Below are positions 1 through 12,920 of a stretch of DNA of 64,000 nt, one piece after another. The stretch covers positions 51,256,516 to 51,320,515 of the forward strand of contig CM051033.1 in the NCBI GenBank assembly GCA_027627225.1. The letters run 5' to 3'. The stretch's first letter is position 1. Each line of letters starts with the position of its first letter. Source of the DNA: Congeria kusceri (lineage: Eukaryota; Mollusca; Bivalvia; Myida; Dreissenidae). The notes beneath the pieces were generated by a model. The model searched no databases. It was given only the letters and a program-made list of their open reading frames with translations, and was not told the origin of the DNA. The translations under genes were made by a program, and so were the position numbers.

Positions 1-1556
1 TAATATGATTTAACAAAGAGTAATTCACTTTTTTATTAGTAGGAAATATGCAGAATTTTATTATTTGGTCTAGGTCTGACTGTTATAAGTTTGAAAAATG
101 TATTTATAATATATACAGTTTTGTGTGGCATTGATATCTTATTCAGGATGTTATATCCTGCCACAAAAAAGCATCCACTTCTTGGGTAAATATTTAATAG
201 CAAGATACACTTATTTCAGGTTGACTGTCAATTCTATAATAACCGGTCTCTTTGGGACAGTACGTGTACATGTAGTTTCCATGTTGTATGAAATAAGAAC
301 AAACAAAAAATACATTGTCAGTAAACCGAAAATTCGAAATCGAAGTCGTTAGAAGCGTAAGTTTTGGCAAAATATTTTTAGAGGAAAATATTACCTTGTT
401 TTGTGCACACATAATTTAAATATTGCAAAATATTGCAAAATATTGCAAATATGACATAAAAGAAAAACTAAATCAAATGCACATAAAAAGAACATTTATT
501 TATATTGATACCTTTAGAGATTCGTTAAGCATAAGGAGGCATATATTGTTTGAACCTGATTGTTGCATTAAAGTCATTGATATGACTTAGATTAGGGGAA
601 GAAATATAACAGTGTGTGATTCTGTCGTCGATCTTTGTTTGTTAGAATATTATGAGTTGTGTATGCAAACATTAAAAAACTTTACACTGTACACTTAACA
701 GATTGATTCGAAATAAAAACGTATGCTTGCTACAAGCAAATGTTTCCGTTTCGATATTGAACATGTGTTAAAAGAATTCTTTCTTCCGTGAGATTAACAT
801 ATATAAACGCACATGCATACGGCTTGGTGGCTAATTCTAAATTGGGCTTAACAAAACACCTATTAAGTAAACGCATTTACCCAGTGGCATCAATTGGATC
901 TTGATGTGCTAAAACGTAATTTAATTTGGGACATTACACAGTTCATTTTTATGCTGAAACAACATTAATGTGGACACTAGGATGAGGCGTGTTAACATAC
1001 AACTCAATGTTTGTTTTAAAATTTACCAAAAAGCGATACATATTTGTTTTGTTTTGCTCTGTAAAACCGTCAGGTTTTTGAGAAATATGGGGCTTCGTGT
1101 ATAACGGTTAAGAATGTAATTTTTGGGAAGATAAATGTGGTGACATTATTGAAAATATATCAAGAATAGTTGTGAGGACGATGGTTGTTACACTAATGAA
1201 TGATTATCGGGATAGGTGGGGCAAACACTTGAAGTGACGATGTTGTATAAATAGTGATAGCGACGATGATGGTTCTGGTCATAGTCACTGTGATCATCGT
1301 AGTTATTGAAGGATTGCAGTTACGGTTGTGATTATTGATGTTCGGGTCGACGATGGTTACCTACTGATTATATTCTTTATCCCAAGTTCAATAATCATGC
1401 CTCAATTTTAAATGAAGCAAGTTTTAATTGATAAAGAGTCAAATTTATCATTATTACAGACATTAGTTATACAATACCGTAACACAAACTTACGATCGCA
1501 CATATTGCTATGACAACCAAAAGCTTAAAAAACTATACAAAGCTTCGTGTCCGAAA
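1..1556. other. no gene seen
   Basis: AT-rich noncoding sequence. The reading frames are short and unlike known proteins. A short direct repeat of the motif attgcaaaat lies near 420-450. It lies beyond the 3' end of gene D and may be its downstream flank. Confidence 0.5.
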
Positions 1557-2420
1557 TCACTGGCTTGATTTAAAAATAATTTCACAGAAATGTGCCTTGG
1601 GTGACCTTCTACAAAATGTTTTCAAATTATTTTGATTCGTTATAAAACATGGCCGCTGGGGGGCGTGGCAATTTGCCTTAATTATGTCTGTATTGAAAAC
1701 TTGAACACTTTTCTTGTCCGATACTTTTTGGCTGGATGTCAAAATAATTTCACAGAAATGTAAATAATTTCACAGAAAAGTATCTGGGGTGATCTTCTAC
1801 CAAATGTTTTCCCATTATTTTAATTCGTTAAAAAACATGGACGCACGCCATGGGCGGGGCAGATTTCCTTATATGGCTATATTGAAATCCTGAAAAAGCT
1901 TCTTGTTCCGTTTCATGAACATTTTCGGTGTCCATTCACCCGTGTGTATGTGATCGGTATATTGCAAATAACAGATGAATGTAATTAATGGAAGACAAAC
2001 AATCTTACATGTCAATAATGCTGTATTTTTGCGTGGCCTGTCAGGTGTTTTTGTCTTGTCAATACTAGTAATTTAAAACCCTTAAACGATAGACACGATG
2101 ATACTAATTTAAAAAGATGGTCATTATTTTTGTTGTCGCCGTTTTACACCAAAAGCGAATTTTCGTCGTGAAAATAATTATTTATTAACAACACCATCAT
2201 AAATATATTGCTTATTCAATAATATAGAAATAAGTTTACGATTAATACGCGAATGCATGCACAATACCGTCGATACACTAAATAGACCAAAATGTCGTCA
2301 TGGTTTATCAGAAACATGGTTTCTCAAATATATGCGACATATTGTACATGTAAATTCCGTGCATACATGAAACTGTAAAAAAATGACAATTCCGCTTCTG
2401 GCCTGTAAAGTTCAGCAAAA
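1557..2420. repeat. tandemly doubled noncoding repeat, shared with 16.49-17.09 kb
   Basis: Two diverged copies (about 1570-1735 and 1741-1910) share the motifs aataatttcacagaaa, a gccatgggcggggcag-like GC-rich core, and tatattgaaa followed by cttctt. From about 1815 to 2420 the sequence closely matches 16492-17090. This makes it the distal end of a segmental duplication that also carries the 3' exons of genes D and C. Confidence 0.65.
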
Positions 2421-2471
2421 TGATCGGCTTGTGTGCTGTTAGACGACCCATTGCCGAGTCGTTGGTTCGGT

Positions 2472-2767
2472 CTATCGGAGGGTCACGTGCGAGATTCCCG
2501 TCTGTTGTAGCTCAGATCCGTGCTGTGGAACTTTATCAAGCCCTTGTCGTGACACTTCTTCAAGGTAATGAGGTGGAGCTGTGTCAAGCTCTTGACGTGG
2601 AGCTCTATCAAACACTTGACGCGGATCTATATCAAGAGGCTCCTACAGAGATATATCAACTCGTATGCCGAGGCATCTTGGGAGGGAATCTCGGTTCAGC
2701 GAAAATATATGCCGCGCAGGTCTGTCAGTGCCTGAGTATGAAGCCCTAAAACTGTCTTGCGGCTGAG
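2472..2767 (-). pseudogene. gene D exon 3 (premature stop)
   Basis: Acceptor ttttgttgcag directly precedes the exon, as in gene C. Translated in phase 1, it starts AQPQDSFRASYSGTDRP, close to the gene C tail. It then meets TAG in the context GATATATCTCTGTAG, where gene C reads CCG CAG. The reading frame beyond the stop remains open to the same terminal codons as gene C, so the break is young. Confidence 0.65.
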
Positions 2768-2799
2768 CTGCAACAAAACTTTGTTTTTATGTTTGTATA

Positions 2800-3830
<1,031 letters not shown>

Positions 3831-3895
3831 GTTATCTTTATAATTGCATTTTTATTTTGGGTATTGTTTATTGATTCTTTTATATCGCTTCTTAC

Positions 3896-4010
3896 CTTTG
3901 TGTGCACTGTGTGGGTGTACTGCTGGCGGCTTCCTGGAATAAAGGAAATATATCAAAGCAAATACCGTCCCGCTGATTGACAGAAGACCAAATACTAGAC
4001 TTACTGTACA
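3896..4010 (-). pseudogene. gene D exon 2 remnant (TM segment and donor)
   Basis: Encodes the membrane segment around VSLVFGLLSISGTVFALIYF and the start of the tail, followed by donor AAAG|GTAAGA in phase 1. It matches 18312-18430 of gene C up to the motif ctgtaca and then breaks off. All six ectodomain cysteine codons and the acceptor are absent. Confidence 0.7.
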
Positions 4011-4764
4011 CTCGAATCTCCCATATCCAAACAATTAGATTGGAGATTCAGAATTGTATATTGTCCAATCTCCCATATCCAAACAATTGTTTATTCGAAA
4101 TCGTTTAATTAGGGAAGCAGATCCCATGTTTGATCCACGGCCGTGCTGATCTGAGGCTACCGAGCGAACATTGAGGATCGGACATGCGCTGACCTTTCAA
4201 ACGACACCTCGTGCCGCCCGATCGCAGCCCGGGCGGCGGAGATACGGGCCCGAGAAGTTCTTGTTCTGGCGTTGACGCGAGCAAACTAAAGGCCTGCCAA
4301 AATGCATGGTGATTTCGGCCGACACTTTGCTTGGCAGTGTTCGAGTAAATGACAATGGTATATTCGAATCTCCAATCTCCAATATCCCAAAAATGAAGAC
4401 TTGTATATTCGAATGTCCAATCCCCTCTATCCAAAAATGTGTTTGGAGACTCTAAATTGTTTATTCGAAATCGTTTATTTAGGGAAGCAAATCCAATGTC
4501 AGATCCACGGCCGTGTCTCTGCAACCGTCGGACTGATCTGAGGCTACCGAGCGAACATTGGGGATCGGACTTGCGCTGACATTTTTAACTACACCCCGTT
4601 CCGCACGATCGTAGCCAAATTCTCTGAATTCGTTTATTACAAACTTGCATTAAATGACAACAAGCGCCAGTTTCATTAAGTTCCGCCTGAATGATTTTTG
4701 GTGCAGCTCACAAGTAGATAAAAAGGTTTTCGAGAGTCGTTTATGATCGCTTACAAAAAAGCCT
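4011..4764. repeat. interspersed repeat with tcgaatctccaat motifs
   Basis: Two arms rich in the motif ttcgaatctccaatctcc flank a GC-rich core containing gatccacggccgtg, ctgaggctaccgagc and gatcggac. The same arrangement occurs at 29500-29900. From about 4660 the sequence continues as the repeat found at 30480-30600, which is split here by the transposon at 4765. Confidence 0.65.
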
Positions 4765-5940
4765 TGTTACAACCTGAAGTGTAATAACGACCTGAAGTGT
4801 AATAAACTTTATTACATTATTACACATGCTTGCCGCCCTGAAGTGTAATAACGCCCCAAAGTGTAATAAACTTTTATCTTTGTTGAAAATTGTATATCAT
4901 CAAATACTAAACAAACATTCTTGAGAAATATAACGTATAATGGTATAAAAATGTGGTAATGCGACTGATGAATGAAAAACCAACATTGTTAACGATGTGA
5001 TACACTTTGGACGGACTACAAGATTTATCAGTCTTTAAAACTAACAACATGTTTCTTTTGTTCATTTTGTAATGGTAGGTGAAAAAGCATCTATTTCACT
5101 TAAGAAGGAGACTATTCTACTGACTTCTTTTAATTCTTAACGCCTCGAAGTGTAATAAACTTTATTACATTATTACACTTGCTTGCCGCCCTGAAGTGTA
5201 ATAACGCCCCAAAGTGTAATAAACTTTTATCTTTGTTGAAAAGTGTATATCATCAAATACTAAACAAACATTCTTGAGAAATATAACGTATAATGGTATA
5301 AAAATGTGGTAATGCGACTGATGAATGAAAAACCAACATTGTTAACGATGTGATACACTTTGGACGGACTACAAGATTTATCAGTCTTTAAAACTAACAA
5401 CATGTTTCTTTTGTTCATTTTGTAATGGTAGGTGAAAAAGCATCTATTTCACTTAAGAAGGAGACTATTCTACTGACTTCTTTTAATTCTTAACGCCTCG
5501 AAGTGTAATAAACTTTATTACATTATTACACATGCTTGCCGCCCTGAAGTGTAATAACGCCCCAAAGTGTAATAAACTTTTATCTTTGTTGAAAATTGTA
5601 TATCATCAAATACTAAACAAACATTCTTGAGAAATATAACGTATAATGGTATAAAAATGTGGTAATGCGACTGATGAATGAAAAACCAACATTGTTAACG
5701 ATGTGATACACTTTGGACGGACTACAAGATTTATCAGTCTTTAAAACTAACAACATGTTTCTTTTGTTCATTTTGTAATGGTAGGTGAAAAAGCATCTAT
5801 TTCACTTAAGAAGGAGACTATTCTACTGACTTCTTTTAATTCTTAACGCCTCGAAGTGTAATAAACTTTATTACATTATTACACTTGCTTGCCGCCCTGA
5901 AGTGTAATAACGCCCCAAAGTGTAATAAACTTTTATCTTT

Positions 5941-7708
5941 ACACACATGACCGTCCACCTCCTGGTCCAGTACCGGAACTGCCCCCACGTGGCCGACGCG
6001 AATACGGAGGGCAGCGTCTTAATAGCACCGGAAGCCGCCAGGACCATGAACTTCCGACTAGCAGTTAGGGAGACGACCGGAAGCAGCTTACTGTTTTATC
6101 CTGGAATGTGCAGGGTCTTGTTTCCAAACTTGAGGACAGCGATTATTTAGACTTCATTAATAAACATGACATATTAATATTTACAGTAACTTGGAATGCA
6201 AAATCAACTAATATCCATATTGACAATTTTGAGTGTTTCTCATGCCCACGTCCGAAGTGCAACAGAAATGCGAAAAGACATAGCGGAGGTGTAATATTTT
6301 ACTATAAAACAGTATATCAGGGTAAAATTGAAGTTTTAAATATAAATGAAAAAGGGATTATTTGGTGTAAACTACTTAAATCTTTTTTTCGGTTTTGAAA
6401 ACGATGTATATATTTGTTGTTGCTATATACCACCAGCTGAGTCCCCTGTGTACAGTAACATAAATTCCAAACTCCAAGATTTAGATTTTTTTGATCAAAT
6501 ATCGAACGATTTAAAAATGTTTAGTCAACTTGGTGATGTTATTTTAACAGGAGATTTTAACTCGCGAATAGGTCAAAGGTCGGACGTGATAGATAATTTA
6601 AATCTCGACCGCTACATTAATATGCCTGTGCCTGATGTACCTATTGATATTCTACCGCAACGATTATCTGCGGATCGGCAAACGAATACGTTCGGTAATA
6701 AACTTCTTACGCTTTGTAAAGAAAATAGTGTGTTTATTGCTAATGGGCGTCTAGAACCAGGACTCTACACATGTTATAATCTTTGTAGAAATACTTTAGG
6801 TGCAAGCACTGTTGATTATGTGATCGTAAATTACAATATGTACACGTGTATAAGCACTATGAATGTACTTGATTTGAACGAATTTTCTGATCATTGTCCG
6901 ATTGAATTTACCTTGCTTTGTGATAAATGTATAACATATAAACAAGGCCACAGCTTTGAAAAGATAGATTGGAAACAAAGTCATATAGATTTGTTAAATA
7001 ATACTTTAGAAGATAAAAGGTACATTTTTGATGAAATTACAAATAACTTGTTATCGGAGAGTGACAATCTGGATAGCTGTATCGATGCTTTATCGACTAC
7101 TATTTTTGATATCTCTTTTCAGCTTAACGGTAAAACTGTACACACAGGCAGTAACAAACGTAAAAATAAATATGTGAAGAAATCCTTGTGGTTTAATGAG
7201 GCATGTAGACAAAACAAAAAAGAGTTCTATGAATGTAAGAGAATCTCTAAACGTTATCCCTGTGACGCGAACAAGATTAGATTTTTAGATGCCAGAAATA
7301 AATATTGCTGCGTTAAAAGGGAGTCAAAAGGCGATTATTACAATAAAGAAAAACATACAGTAGCGAAGTTAAGCAAAAACAATCCAAAACAGTTTTGGCG
7401 ATATATAAACAAATATAAAAATAAAAATGTTTCAAACAGTAATGATATCAACATGGATCAATTTTTAAACCATTTTAGACAATCATCGAATACTGCACAT
7501 AGCAGTACATTTAATGCTAATGACACTAATGACTTGAATTCGTCGCCTTCTATTGAAACGCTTGATTGTTTCTTGAATCTCATACTTATTCATCTTTAAA
7601 TACGTTATATTGTATGATTCCCTGTCTCGGCCATATTTTTTTTTCTTTTGTGTATATGTATTTGGCCAAAGGCAGTATGCCGGATTGCCAATAAACTTTG
7701 AAACTAAA
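5941..7708 (+). mobile_element. non-LTR retrotransposon copy lacking reverse transcriptase
   Basis: An insertion in the left arm that replaces part of one 353-bp unit. It starts just after cttttatcttt and ends with the LINE-like 3' sequence gccaataaactttgaaac. It encodes an AP-endonuclease domain and the linker that normally precedes reverse transcriptase, then runs straight into about 100 bp of 3' untranslated sequence. The reverse transcriptase is absent, so this is an internally deleted copy. Confidence 0.75.
6085..7599 (+). pseudogene. LINE endonuclease ORF, frameshifted, no RT
   Basis: A LINE-type exonuclease-endonuclease-phosphatase domain read in two frames. The first frame (to 6398) and the second (open to 7599) meet near a run of seven T at 6384-6390, where the shift lies. 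Visible motifs are CWNVQGL at the N-terminus, GDFNSR in the middle, STVDYVIVN, and the C-terminal SDHCPI. The catalytic Glu expected in a TETW-type motif is replaced (TVTW), suggesting loss of activity. The linker continues through WFNEACRQ and NNPKQFWRYINK. The frame then ends where reverse transcriptase should begin. Known of the family: the endonuclease nicks target DNA for reverse transcription. The clade (CR1, RTE or similar) cannot be fixed without RT. Confidence 0.75.
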
Positions 7709-8159
7709 CACGGAGACTATTCTACCGACTTCTTTTAATTATTAAAGCCTCGAAGTGTAATAAACTTTATTACATTATAACACTTGTTTTCCGCCCTGAA
7801 GTTTAATAACGCCCTGAAGTGTAATGAACTTTTTTCTTGGTTGACAATTGCATATCATCGAATACCAAACAAACATTCTTGAGAAATATAATGCATTATG
7901 GTATTGAAATAAGGTAATGCGACTGATGAATGACATACCAAAAATGTTTACGATTGATACACTTTTGACGGACTACAAGTTTTATCAGTCATTACAACTA
8001 AAGAAAAATATTTTTCCTTCGTTCATCGTATAATTGAAAGTGTAAAAGCATCAATTTTACTAAAGACGGTTTCTATTCTACCAAGATTGTGTACGTCTTA
8101 ACGCCCGTGTTGTAATAGACTTTATAGCATTAATCCAACAAATCAACCCATCCAACTAA

Positions 8160-8648
8160 TAGTCCGATAACTGATCATGGTGCCAGAGCATCTTCTTTCT
8201 CTTTTTCTAGAATACCAACGTAGCTGGTATCCAACATATTTGAAAATACTTTAATTTTCAACCTGAGGCTTTCAAGCCTATAATGTTATCTGTTTAATAT
8301 ATGGAACATACAAGTAGTAAACAGTGAATTCTTATGGATTCTCTGAAAGTGTCAATATCCTCGAAATGCATTTACATAAAAATAGCGAAATGTGAAATAG
8401 GTTTGGTGTTAGCCATGTATCCTTTATGCAGAAACGCGGTGTCTGTCTCATGGGTACACGTTACTCCGCTCACCACGAAGAGGTCCCAAACAAGGAGGGG
8501 GTATTTATTGAACTTTTTTTTTGTTTAGTTTTTTTTGTGTTTTTTGTGTGTGTTTTTTGTGTGTTTTTTAGGAACATATGATCATTGTAAATCGACAAAA
8601 TTCTACCTATGTAGATTCTTTCGAAAGGTTAGAGACAATAGTTTCAAA

Positions 8649-8683
<35 letters not shown>

Positions 8684-9826
8684 CCTGTTTCAATGATTTT
8701 ATTCATTTCATAATCTATATACACACAATTTACCAAGACATAAACATACATAGACTTATTTTACCATATGTAATGTGTATTAACTGTGTTATTAATATCA
8801 ATACACAAACTGAATTACTCACTCAAAGTGGCTATACTTCCTTATACTTTTTTTATACTTTACTGGACTGGCATACTTAATTATGTATAACACAATTATA
8901 ATAAGTGAATCTTAACAAAAAAGGTTTCTGATTTACAACACAATACACTTTAACTATGATCACAATGTTCAAACAACATAAAAACCAATTATGTGAAATT
9001 TGCTAGTTTCATTAACAATGGACATGAATAACAAAAATTGATTTTACACAAAGAGTTCAATTTTACAACACAATCAACTATGAATCAAATATTCAAACAA
9101 CACAAAAAACTTAACCAAGTAAACAAATTTTGCAAGTTTAATTTATAATGGGAGTTGCTATGTTCACAACAATTATTTTTGTTATTCATGCATTCAAAAG
9201 AAATGTTAGTTCAAATTGTGGAAGCTACGCAAATGTATTAATTACACTGAAAGCGCGGATATTACCAAGTACACCCAATCTACAATAAAATACCACTGGC
9301 TTCTATTAAAAGACAAACTAAATAAAGAATATCGGGTTTTCATCGTTTTGGGACTTATTTCATAATCTGTTTATTGTAGTTCTTTAATCATTCAAATAGA
9401 ATATGTATGGACAAAAAGAAAGATTAATGAGCAACTCTGGCAGAAATAGTGTGAAAAACAAAAATCAAAGTTTTTTGTATCTTCAAGTGTTCATTTTAAA
9501 TCATTTTTTATTGTAGAATAACTGCAATATACAAGGTTAAGGTGAAATGTAAAACAAGCACACGAGTATATAAAGACAATAAGCATAATTCCCTGATTTT
9601 GCCAAAATGATATTTTGTACATAAAATCATATCAACACACTCAATAAAAAAAACATTCGACAAGCACCCCTGTAATTTTGTGTGCATTGGACGTTTCGAG
9701 TTGCTAGAACAATTAGTCGCGAAGACTAACAGTAGATACTAAAGTCTAATTTAAGATATGTCTGTCCCTTTCTCGCGTATGAAGCAATTGTGCTTACCAA
9801 TTTAAAAGATGCTCACAATCAAAAGT
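8160..9826. other. transposon interior, no gene
   Basis: AT-rich sequence between the left arm and the transposase stop codon. The part above 8684 is probably the transposase 3' untranslated region, judging from orientation and the A30 tract. Repeated short motifs such as ttcaaacaacataaaa and tttacaacacaat near 8960-9110 suggest local duplication. Confidence 0.4.
8654..8683 (-). other. A30 tract with upstream AATAAA on minus strand
   Basis: Thirty T on the plus strand. Read on the minus strand, the sequence gaatgaataaaatcattgaaacagg runs into A30, so a poly(A) signal sits about 15-20 nt before the A tract. This looks like a reverse-transcribed mRNA end lying about 1.14 kb downstream of the transposase stop. 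Confidence 0.5.
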
Positions 9827-12253
9827 TCACTGCCAATGTACGTCACGTAGCTCATACCAGTTACCTCCTATTGCGTACAGCCCGAGCCAAGCGGAATACC
9901 ACCTTGACCCAGCAAACCTAAGGAGCGATCTTACGCCGCACATGACGCCACTTTTACGCCCAAACGTGCGACTTAATCGCGCTACACTGACAGGTCGTGG
10001 TACAGAGGACATTAGTGAAGGGCTTAGTAAAATTCGTCGATAGCCAATGGAACGAACTACATCGGCGAATAATAACGAAACTCGTTGCAAGGTGTAGCGC
10101 ATATGAGGATATAGAGAAACTGTCACAATAACTATTTCACGTAAAATCTCGTTCGGAAGTAAAGGTCTGTCTAAGCAAGGATCATCATTTTCATCATCAA
10201 TGTGATTGATTTCTCTGGGTTCTGATTGTATCCCATATTCAGGTGTATCGATTGTGTCTCTATAGGTCTCTCTCGATTCAGCTTCCCGTTCGTCTTCTCT
10301 CTCAAGTTCAACATCATCTGTGTTCTCATTTTCATGCATATCAATGTGTCTTTGTAGGTGTTGCAGATTTATGTCACAATCGGGTTCAACAGTAAAGTCT
10401 GTTTCGATTTCTCTCGATCCGGTTTCTCTGTGAAACTTCCGTAGCAAACCCAGTTTGTACGATTCTTCCAGGGCTAGGGAAACATAATGTTCGCCTTTGT
10501 TTTCAGGCAAGTAACCCAATGTGTAAGAGGCAATATCTTCTGCATATACTCCATCGTTAGACACAAGTCTTGTATGGTCAATGCCTTCTGAATTCAGTAT
10601 GAGAAACTGGCAATTTAGTTCTCTCGAAAGGGCAACAAGTGTGAGATGGTCTCCGTACGTGGTCGGTTGCCTCATCCTTTCCAAGTACACAGATATATTT
10701 CCTTGGACAAAGTCTTTGTAGTGCTCTCTATTGTTTTCAAGATGTGTAACGGCCATTTCGCGCAGGCTTGCGGCGTTTTGGTACAAACCAACTTTAGTCA
10801 GTTGATTGCTAATGGCACTAAATTGGCAGTCGCCGTCACCTTCCGGGTCATAAATAATTCTTGACCTGTGATTACTCCATAATTGTACATCTTTATGTCC
10901 ATTCCTGCTGCATTGATTTTCAAATGAAACGTCTGCTGTTTCATTGCATGAATTGCTTCGACTGTTATCGTCCTCACTGCAAACGTTGTCGTCATGAAGA
11001 ACAATATAGTACTTCCGTTTGTGTTGGCGTTTTTGCTCCATCAATTGAAACTCTCTTATTGACCATTTTCTCCGTCTGTGTTCTTCTACGATCGTTCGAC
11101 TGGTGATGTTTTCAACGCTTATCCACCTACCGTGTGTGATTTCTTCATTGTCCCGATATTTGACCAGGTACTTGTCAAACGTTTTGTTCCTTTTCAAAAC
11201 TACACCACGAAGAATATACTCTTTATATGGAACCCTTCTGGCACCAAAGGGATATTTCAATAGGACTTTATCTCCTTTTTGATATATTGAGCATGCTTTA
11301 CTCTTCCAGTATCTGGCCATCACTCTTCTATCACATCTTGCAGATGCCTCTGCTGCCTTTTTTCGTGATTCATTAACATCAATGTCTCTGCCAAAATAAA
11401 TGTTGAATGGCGTTTGGTAGCCTAACATTTCTTTTGGTTGTCGATTCATTGCGGAGGCTACGTCTTCAAGACATTCCACCCAATTATAGCCCGTTCTTGC
11501 TTTCTTCATCATATCATACCTGATCTTAGACCGTATGATTCTGTTCTGGCGCTCTACTTTTCCCTGGCTTTGCGGATGGTAAGGCCGGCTTTTGATGACA
11601 TTTACTTTCTTACTCCTCAAAAACCGCTTGACATTTCCCAAAAATTCAGGTCCATTGTCACTTTGAAGAATATGCGGGTACCCATTCTCTAAAAACACTG
11701 ACTTTAACGCTATTGCAACGTGCTCAGCGGATTTACTTTCAAGGGGGCGTAGGAAAACGAACCTTGAAAATACATCAACAATTGTAAGAATGTACTTGTA
11801 CGTTGTTTCAGAAACGGAGATTTCTTGCATTTTTAGCAAGTCAATCTGAACTCTTTCAAACACGTTGCTGGAATGAATTGGCTTTATCGGTGGTTTGTTT
11901 GTAAATTTAGCATGGACTTCGCCATGCTTTTGATGCTTCGTCAAAACACGTCGCACGTTGGTCTCACTGACGGATGTGTACTTACTTTTCAAAGAATAAG
12001 CAACAGCTCTTGCACCAGCACCCTTCGTTTCTTTGAATTTTTGTTTGACTAGTTGTTGAATGGAAGATTTGCGAACAACCAGTTTTCCATCATGAACGAG
12101 ATTTTCTCCTCGTAGAGACAAACGATGTTTGTTTCTCCAAAACATCACAAGGGCGCTTTTCTCGACAGTACTTCTCTTACTTACCTTGCGTTTGTATTTA
12201 CCCTGAACTAACTGTAAAAGGGTTTTATACTTCTCATCGTCAACAGGTCTCAT
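9827..12253 (-). CDS. transposase: retroviral-type integrase fused to OTU protease domain
   Basis: An intronless 808-aa protein, starting at the ATG at 12253 (MRPVDDEKYK). The upstream extension has no ATG. Residues about 20-120 form a basic helical N-terminal region. The rve integrase core follows with D138 (VQIDLL), D199 (SDNGPEF) and E234 (GKVERQNR), 34 residues between the last two, and the YHPQSQG motif. Around 330-390 is a basic beta-rich C-terminal module (KGDKVLLKYPFG, GRWISVENIT). An acidic linker leads to an OTU domain with Cys476 in DGDCQF and His589 in GEHYVSL, both expected catalytic residues. An F-box-like stretch lies near 680-730. Known of the families: integrase joins element ends to target DNA; OTU domains remove ubiquitin. 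Their combined role here is unknown. No frameshift is seen, so it may be active. Vertebrate relatives of this integrase class include KRBA2-like host genes. Confidence 0.85.
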   Translation of the reverse strand: MRPVDDEKYKTLLQLVQGKYKRKVSKRSTVEKSALVMFWRNKHRLSLRGENLVHDGKLVVRKSSIQQLVKQKFKETKGAGARAVAYSLKSKYTSVSETNVRRVLTKHQKHGEVHAKFTNKPPIKPIHSSNVFERVQIDLLKMQEISVSETTYKYILTIVDVFSRFVFLRPLESKSAEHVAIALKSVFLENGYPHILQSDNGPEFLGNVKRFLRSKKVNVIKSRPYHPQSQGKVERQNRIIRSKIRYDMMKKARTGYNWVECLEDVASAMNRQPKEMLGYQTPFNIYFGRDIDVNESRKKAAEASARCDRRVMARYWKSKACSIYQKGDKVLLKYPFGARRVPYKEYILRGVVLKRNKTFDKYLVKYRDNEEITHGRWISVENITSRTIVEEHRRRKWSIREFQLMEQKRQHKRKYYIVLHDDNVCSEDDNSRSNSCNETADVSFENQCSRNGHKDVQLWSNHRSRIIYDPEGDGDCQFSAISNQLTKVGLYQNAASLREMAVTHLENNREHYKDFVQGNISVYLERMRQPTTYGDHLTLVALSRELNCQFLILNSEGIDHTRLVSNDGVYAEDIASYTLGYLPENKGEHYVSLALEESYKLGLLRKFHRETGSREIETDFTVEPDCDINLQHLQRHIDMHENENTDDVELEREDEREAESRETYRDTIDTPEYGIQSEPREINHIDDENDDPCLDRPLLPNEILREIVIVTVSLYPHMRYTLQRVSLLFADVVRSIGYRRILLSPSLMSSVPRPVSVARLSRTFGRKSGVMCGVRSLLRFAGSRWYSAWLGLYAIGGNWYELRDVHWQ

Positions 12254-12313
12254 TATTGTTTTAATATTCAAACTAGAATATATGGAACAAACAAGTGATA
12301 AGGCGAATTGCAA

Positions 12314-12920
12314 GAAATAAATTATGTCCTGTTCCTATCTTCTCCTATACTTTCTCAGAGAGTCAGGCAATTCCATTCAGCCTCTGCGATGCCACAGCTG
12401 TACGTAAATAAAATAATGATAAAACTATAATGTTTCTTCTTAAGATAGAAAAAAAAGATGATCTCTGCTATGAATATGACCATTCGTACATTGTACGTTT
12501 AAAAGTCTTTAAAACATATCCCTTAATACATAATATTACATGTAGTTTTATCTACACTTTTTCCATTCATACGCCACACAAACACTAAAATTGTACATGA
12601 ACACGTGGTGGCTTACTGATAGCACATTGGTAGCAAAATGTTTCGCAGAGTAAACAATGTGGCATTTATCACATGCTACACCTTGTTTTCTATGTAATAT
12701 AACAATTACGAATATTTTTATCTTAAACATATGTAATATAGCTTTTTGAGCGTTTTCATTGGCTACTTTTGTTTGACTGACCAATCGCGTTACGTTATTT
12801 TGCTGAAATGACGTTGCAACGTCAAGTGACGTCACGCAATGTAAACAACTTTCCGGTTTTATCATGACGTTTACGTAAATATTAATTTTATTTACTAATT
12901 TAAAAGCATGTGATAAAAAA
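12314..12920. other. upstream region of transposase, no gene
   Basis: Noncoding sequence. A short minus-strand frame at 12548-12865 has no recognisable domain and I do not call it. It overlaps the promoter-like elements listed separately. Confidence 0.4.
12755..12840 (-). promoter_or_regulatory. candidate transposase promoter elements
   Basis: Read on the minus strand, toward the transposase, a full CRE palindrome TGACGTCA (12827-12834) is followed by CCAAT-type motifs: GATTGG at 12781-12786 and CCAATG at 12757-12762. They lie about 500-580 bp upstream of the ATG. No TATA box is obvious close by. Assignment is inference from motif clustering. Confidence 0.3.

Larger units (their letters stand above)
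4765..8160 (+). repeat. left terminal inverted repeat with 353-bp tandem units
   Basis: The block gaagtgtaataaactttatt recurs at 4794, 5147, 5500 and 5853, exactly 353 bp apart, with near-identical copies. After the LINE insertion (about 5941-7708) a diverged copy continues to about 8160. Each unit holds several short gaagtgtaataa motifs in both orientations. These could be transposase binding sites, which is inference. Confidence 0.85.

Noticed and set aside
4105..4524. 139-codon minus-strand frame with repeated GDWRFEYT
   Set aside because: It reads through the tcgaatctccaat repeat, also found at 29.5 kb with a different frame; not a gene.
10646..11692. Plus-strand frames of 60-84 codons
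   Set aside because: They lie antisense to the transposase gene and have no coding character of their own.
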